From: Chryseolinea soli
Lineage (GTDB): Bacteria > Bacteroidota > Bacteroidia > Cytophagales > Cyclobacteriaceae
Direction: 5' to 3'
DNA: 64,000 nucleotides
Assembly (NCBI RefSeq): GCF_003589925.1
Contig: NZ_CP032382.1
Span: forward strand, 1,178,001 to 1,242,000
Shown here: piece after piece, positions 63,304-64,000 of the stretch
Layout: the number at the start of each line of letters is the position of its first letter
Numbering within the stretch: position 1 is the stretch's first letter
Position numbers and translations under genes: made by a program
The notes under the pieces: generated by a model
What the model was told of the DNA's origin: nothing
Database searches by the model: none
Seen by the model: only the letters and a program-made list of their open reading frames with translations

Positions 63304-64000
63304 TTATTGTTTAACGAAACTGTAGTCGGCCGTGGTGTAGTCGTCGGAGACAACAATGTGGGCCTTGTAGGTGCCGGTGGAGGCGATGCCGAAATAATTC
63401 GGACCACCGTTGTCCATCGTGCCGGACAGTGCCATGCTGGCGGTACCAAACTGAACATCCCAGGGCGAGTTGAACTTGGAGGCGTAGCCGGCGGTAAGAT
63501 CACCGGTCACATCGTATATGTAAGGGTGCGTGTAGGTCATCACCAATTCCTGGCGTTGATCCCATCCGCCTCCGTTTTCATCCCAATGGAAAAGCTTCAT
63601 GTTGTAGTGTTTCCAGTTCAACTGTTTTTCGTCGAAGTCCACGGCGATCTGGTAGGCTTGGTCGTGGTCCACGGTGATGATGCCGTCATCGTCGCCGTCG
63701 TATACGGTTCCCGAACCGTCGGCCTTCGAATTCAGTGTATAGGTTTTCGAGGCTTGCAGGGCTACGAACGTTTTGCTTTCGAAGATGTTTCCGTTTTTGG
63801 TGAACGTGAGAATGCTCTGTCCATCTTCCAGGAGATAAAGCTCCGTCGGTACGGCCGTACTAATGATCGGGAAGTTGCCCGACACGGCATCGGCCGTCAT
63901 GTTGGTGGTCTTGCCGATGATGGTCTCCACGATCACTTCGATTTTGGTGAGCGTGTAGGTATAGCCCGCGGCCGTGAGGCTCACGGTAACTTTGTGCAAG
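63304..64000 (-). CDS. SusE/SusF-like outer-membrane glycan-binding protein (5' end outside window)
   Basis: C-terminal 231 residues or so of a larger protein; the reading frame stays open at the right edge. Beta-rich, with Ca-binding-like YDGDDDGIITVDHD, carbohydrate-binding-like aromatic pattern (WKHYNMKLFHWDENGGGWDQ) and an ending KAHIVVSDDYTTADYSFVKQ. This matches the style of SusE/SusF-like or surface glycan-binding proteins, and its place beside GH30 enzymes supports that. A SusC/SusD pair would be expected beyond the edge. Confidence 0.65.
   Translation of the reverse strand, partial: LHKVTVSLTAAGYTYTLTKIEVIVETIIGKTTNMTADAVSGNFPIISTAVPTELYLLEDGQSILTFTKNGNIFESKTFVALQASKTYTLNSKADGSGTVYDGDDDGIITVDHDQAYQIAVDFDEKQLNWKHYNMKLFHWDENGGGWDQRQELVMTYTHPYIYDVTGDLTAGYASKFNSPWDVQFGTASMALSGTMDNGGPNYFGIASTGTYKAHIVVSDDYTTADYSFVKQ

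Noticed and set aside
1..64000. tRNA, rRNA, riboswitch, insertion sequence, prophage or integrase site
   Set aside because: I looked for tRNA-like arms, transposase or integrase motifs and long terminal repeats and found none convincing; short RNAs could still be missed by eye.

Overview
The window comes from a member of the Bacteroidota, most likely a Cytophagales-type soil or freshwater bacterium. This is inferred from gene families, not from a marker gene. The clues are a TonB-dependent receptor with a carboxypeptidase-regulatory-like N-terminus, a type IX secretion sorting domain, orphan FtsX-type ABC permeases, LytTR two-component genes, a propeller/Y_Y_Y sensor kinase, exported GH30 glycosidases beside a SusE/SusF-like protein, and weak Shine-Dalgarno sequences. 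No rRNA, tRNA, CRISPR array, prophage or insertion sequence was recognised.

Layout. 1-3.0 kb: a PadR regulator translationally coupled (ATGA) to an FtsX-type permease that runs off the left edge, then a DinB protein. 3.2-8.6 kb: an exported lactonase, two tandem exported amidohydrolase/deacetylase paralogues and an exported SelA-like PLP enzyme, which look like one catabolic cluster. 9-15 kb: a 21-repeat TPR protein split by a one-base frameshift, a second FtsX permease and an SDR protein whose catalytic Tyr and Lys are replaced. 15-22 kb: DinB, a large propeller sensor kinase and an S8 protease with two P domains. 22.5-25.3 kb: a TetR-SDR-MFS unit with three related operator-like palindromes. 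25.4-28.2 kb: an NTF2-like lipoprotein, a CadD-type transporter, a cupin and an AraC regulator with an HMA-like N-terminus. 29-32.8 kb: a run of small, mostly stress-type genes ending in a histidine kinase and a receiver whose phospho-acceptor Asp is Glu. 33-40 kb: a surface-repeat protein, lipoprotein, exported amidohydrolase, phosphodiester glycosidase, DoxX-like membrane protein and a membrane-anchored HTH-like protein. 40-47 kb: a tightly packed operon (DUF3500 lipoprotein, HupE/UreJ, TonB receptor) divergent from a LytTR two-component pair. 47-60 kb: a third FtsX permease, MarR/YCII divergent pair, PARG-like protein, Crp regulator, hydrolases, T9SS cargo with a CXXCH motif and assorted small genes. 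60-64 kb: two GH30 lipoproteins and the end of a SusE/SusF-like gene, probably part of a polysaccharide utilisation locus that continues to the right.

The loci most worth attention are the DUF3500-HupE-TonB operon with a terminator-like hairpin inside the hupE signal-peptide codons, the fully exported SelA/amidohydrolase/lactonase pathway, the stress cluster with its Asp-to-Glu receiver, the inactivated-looking SDR, and several short repeated DNA motifs that look like regulatory sites or REP elements.
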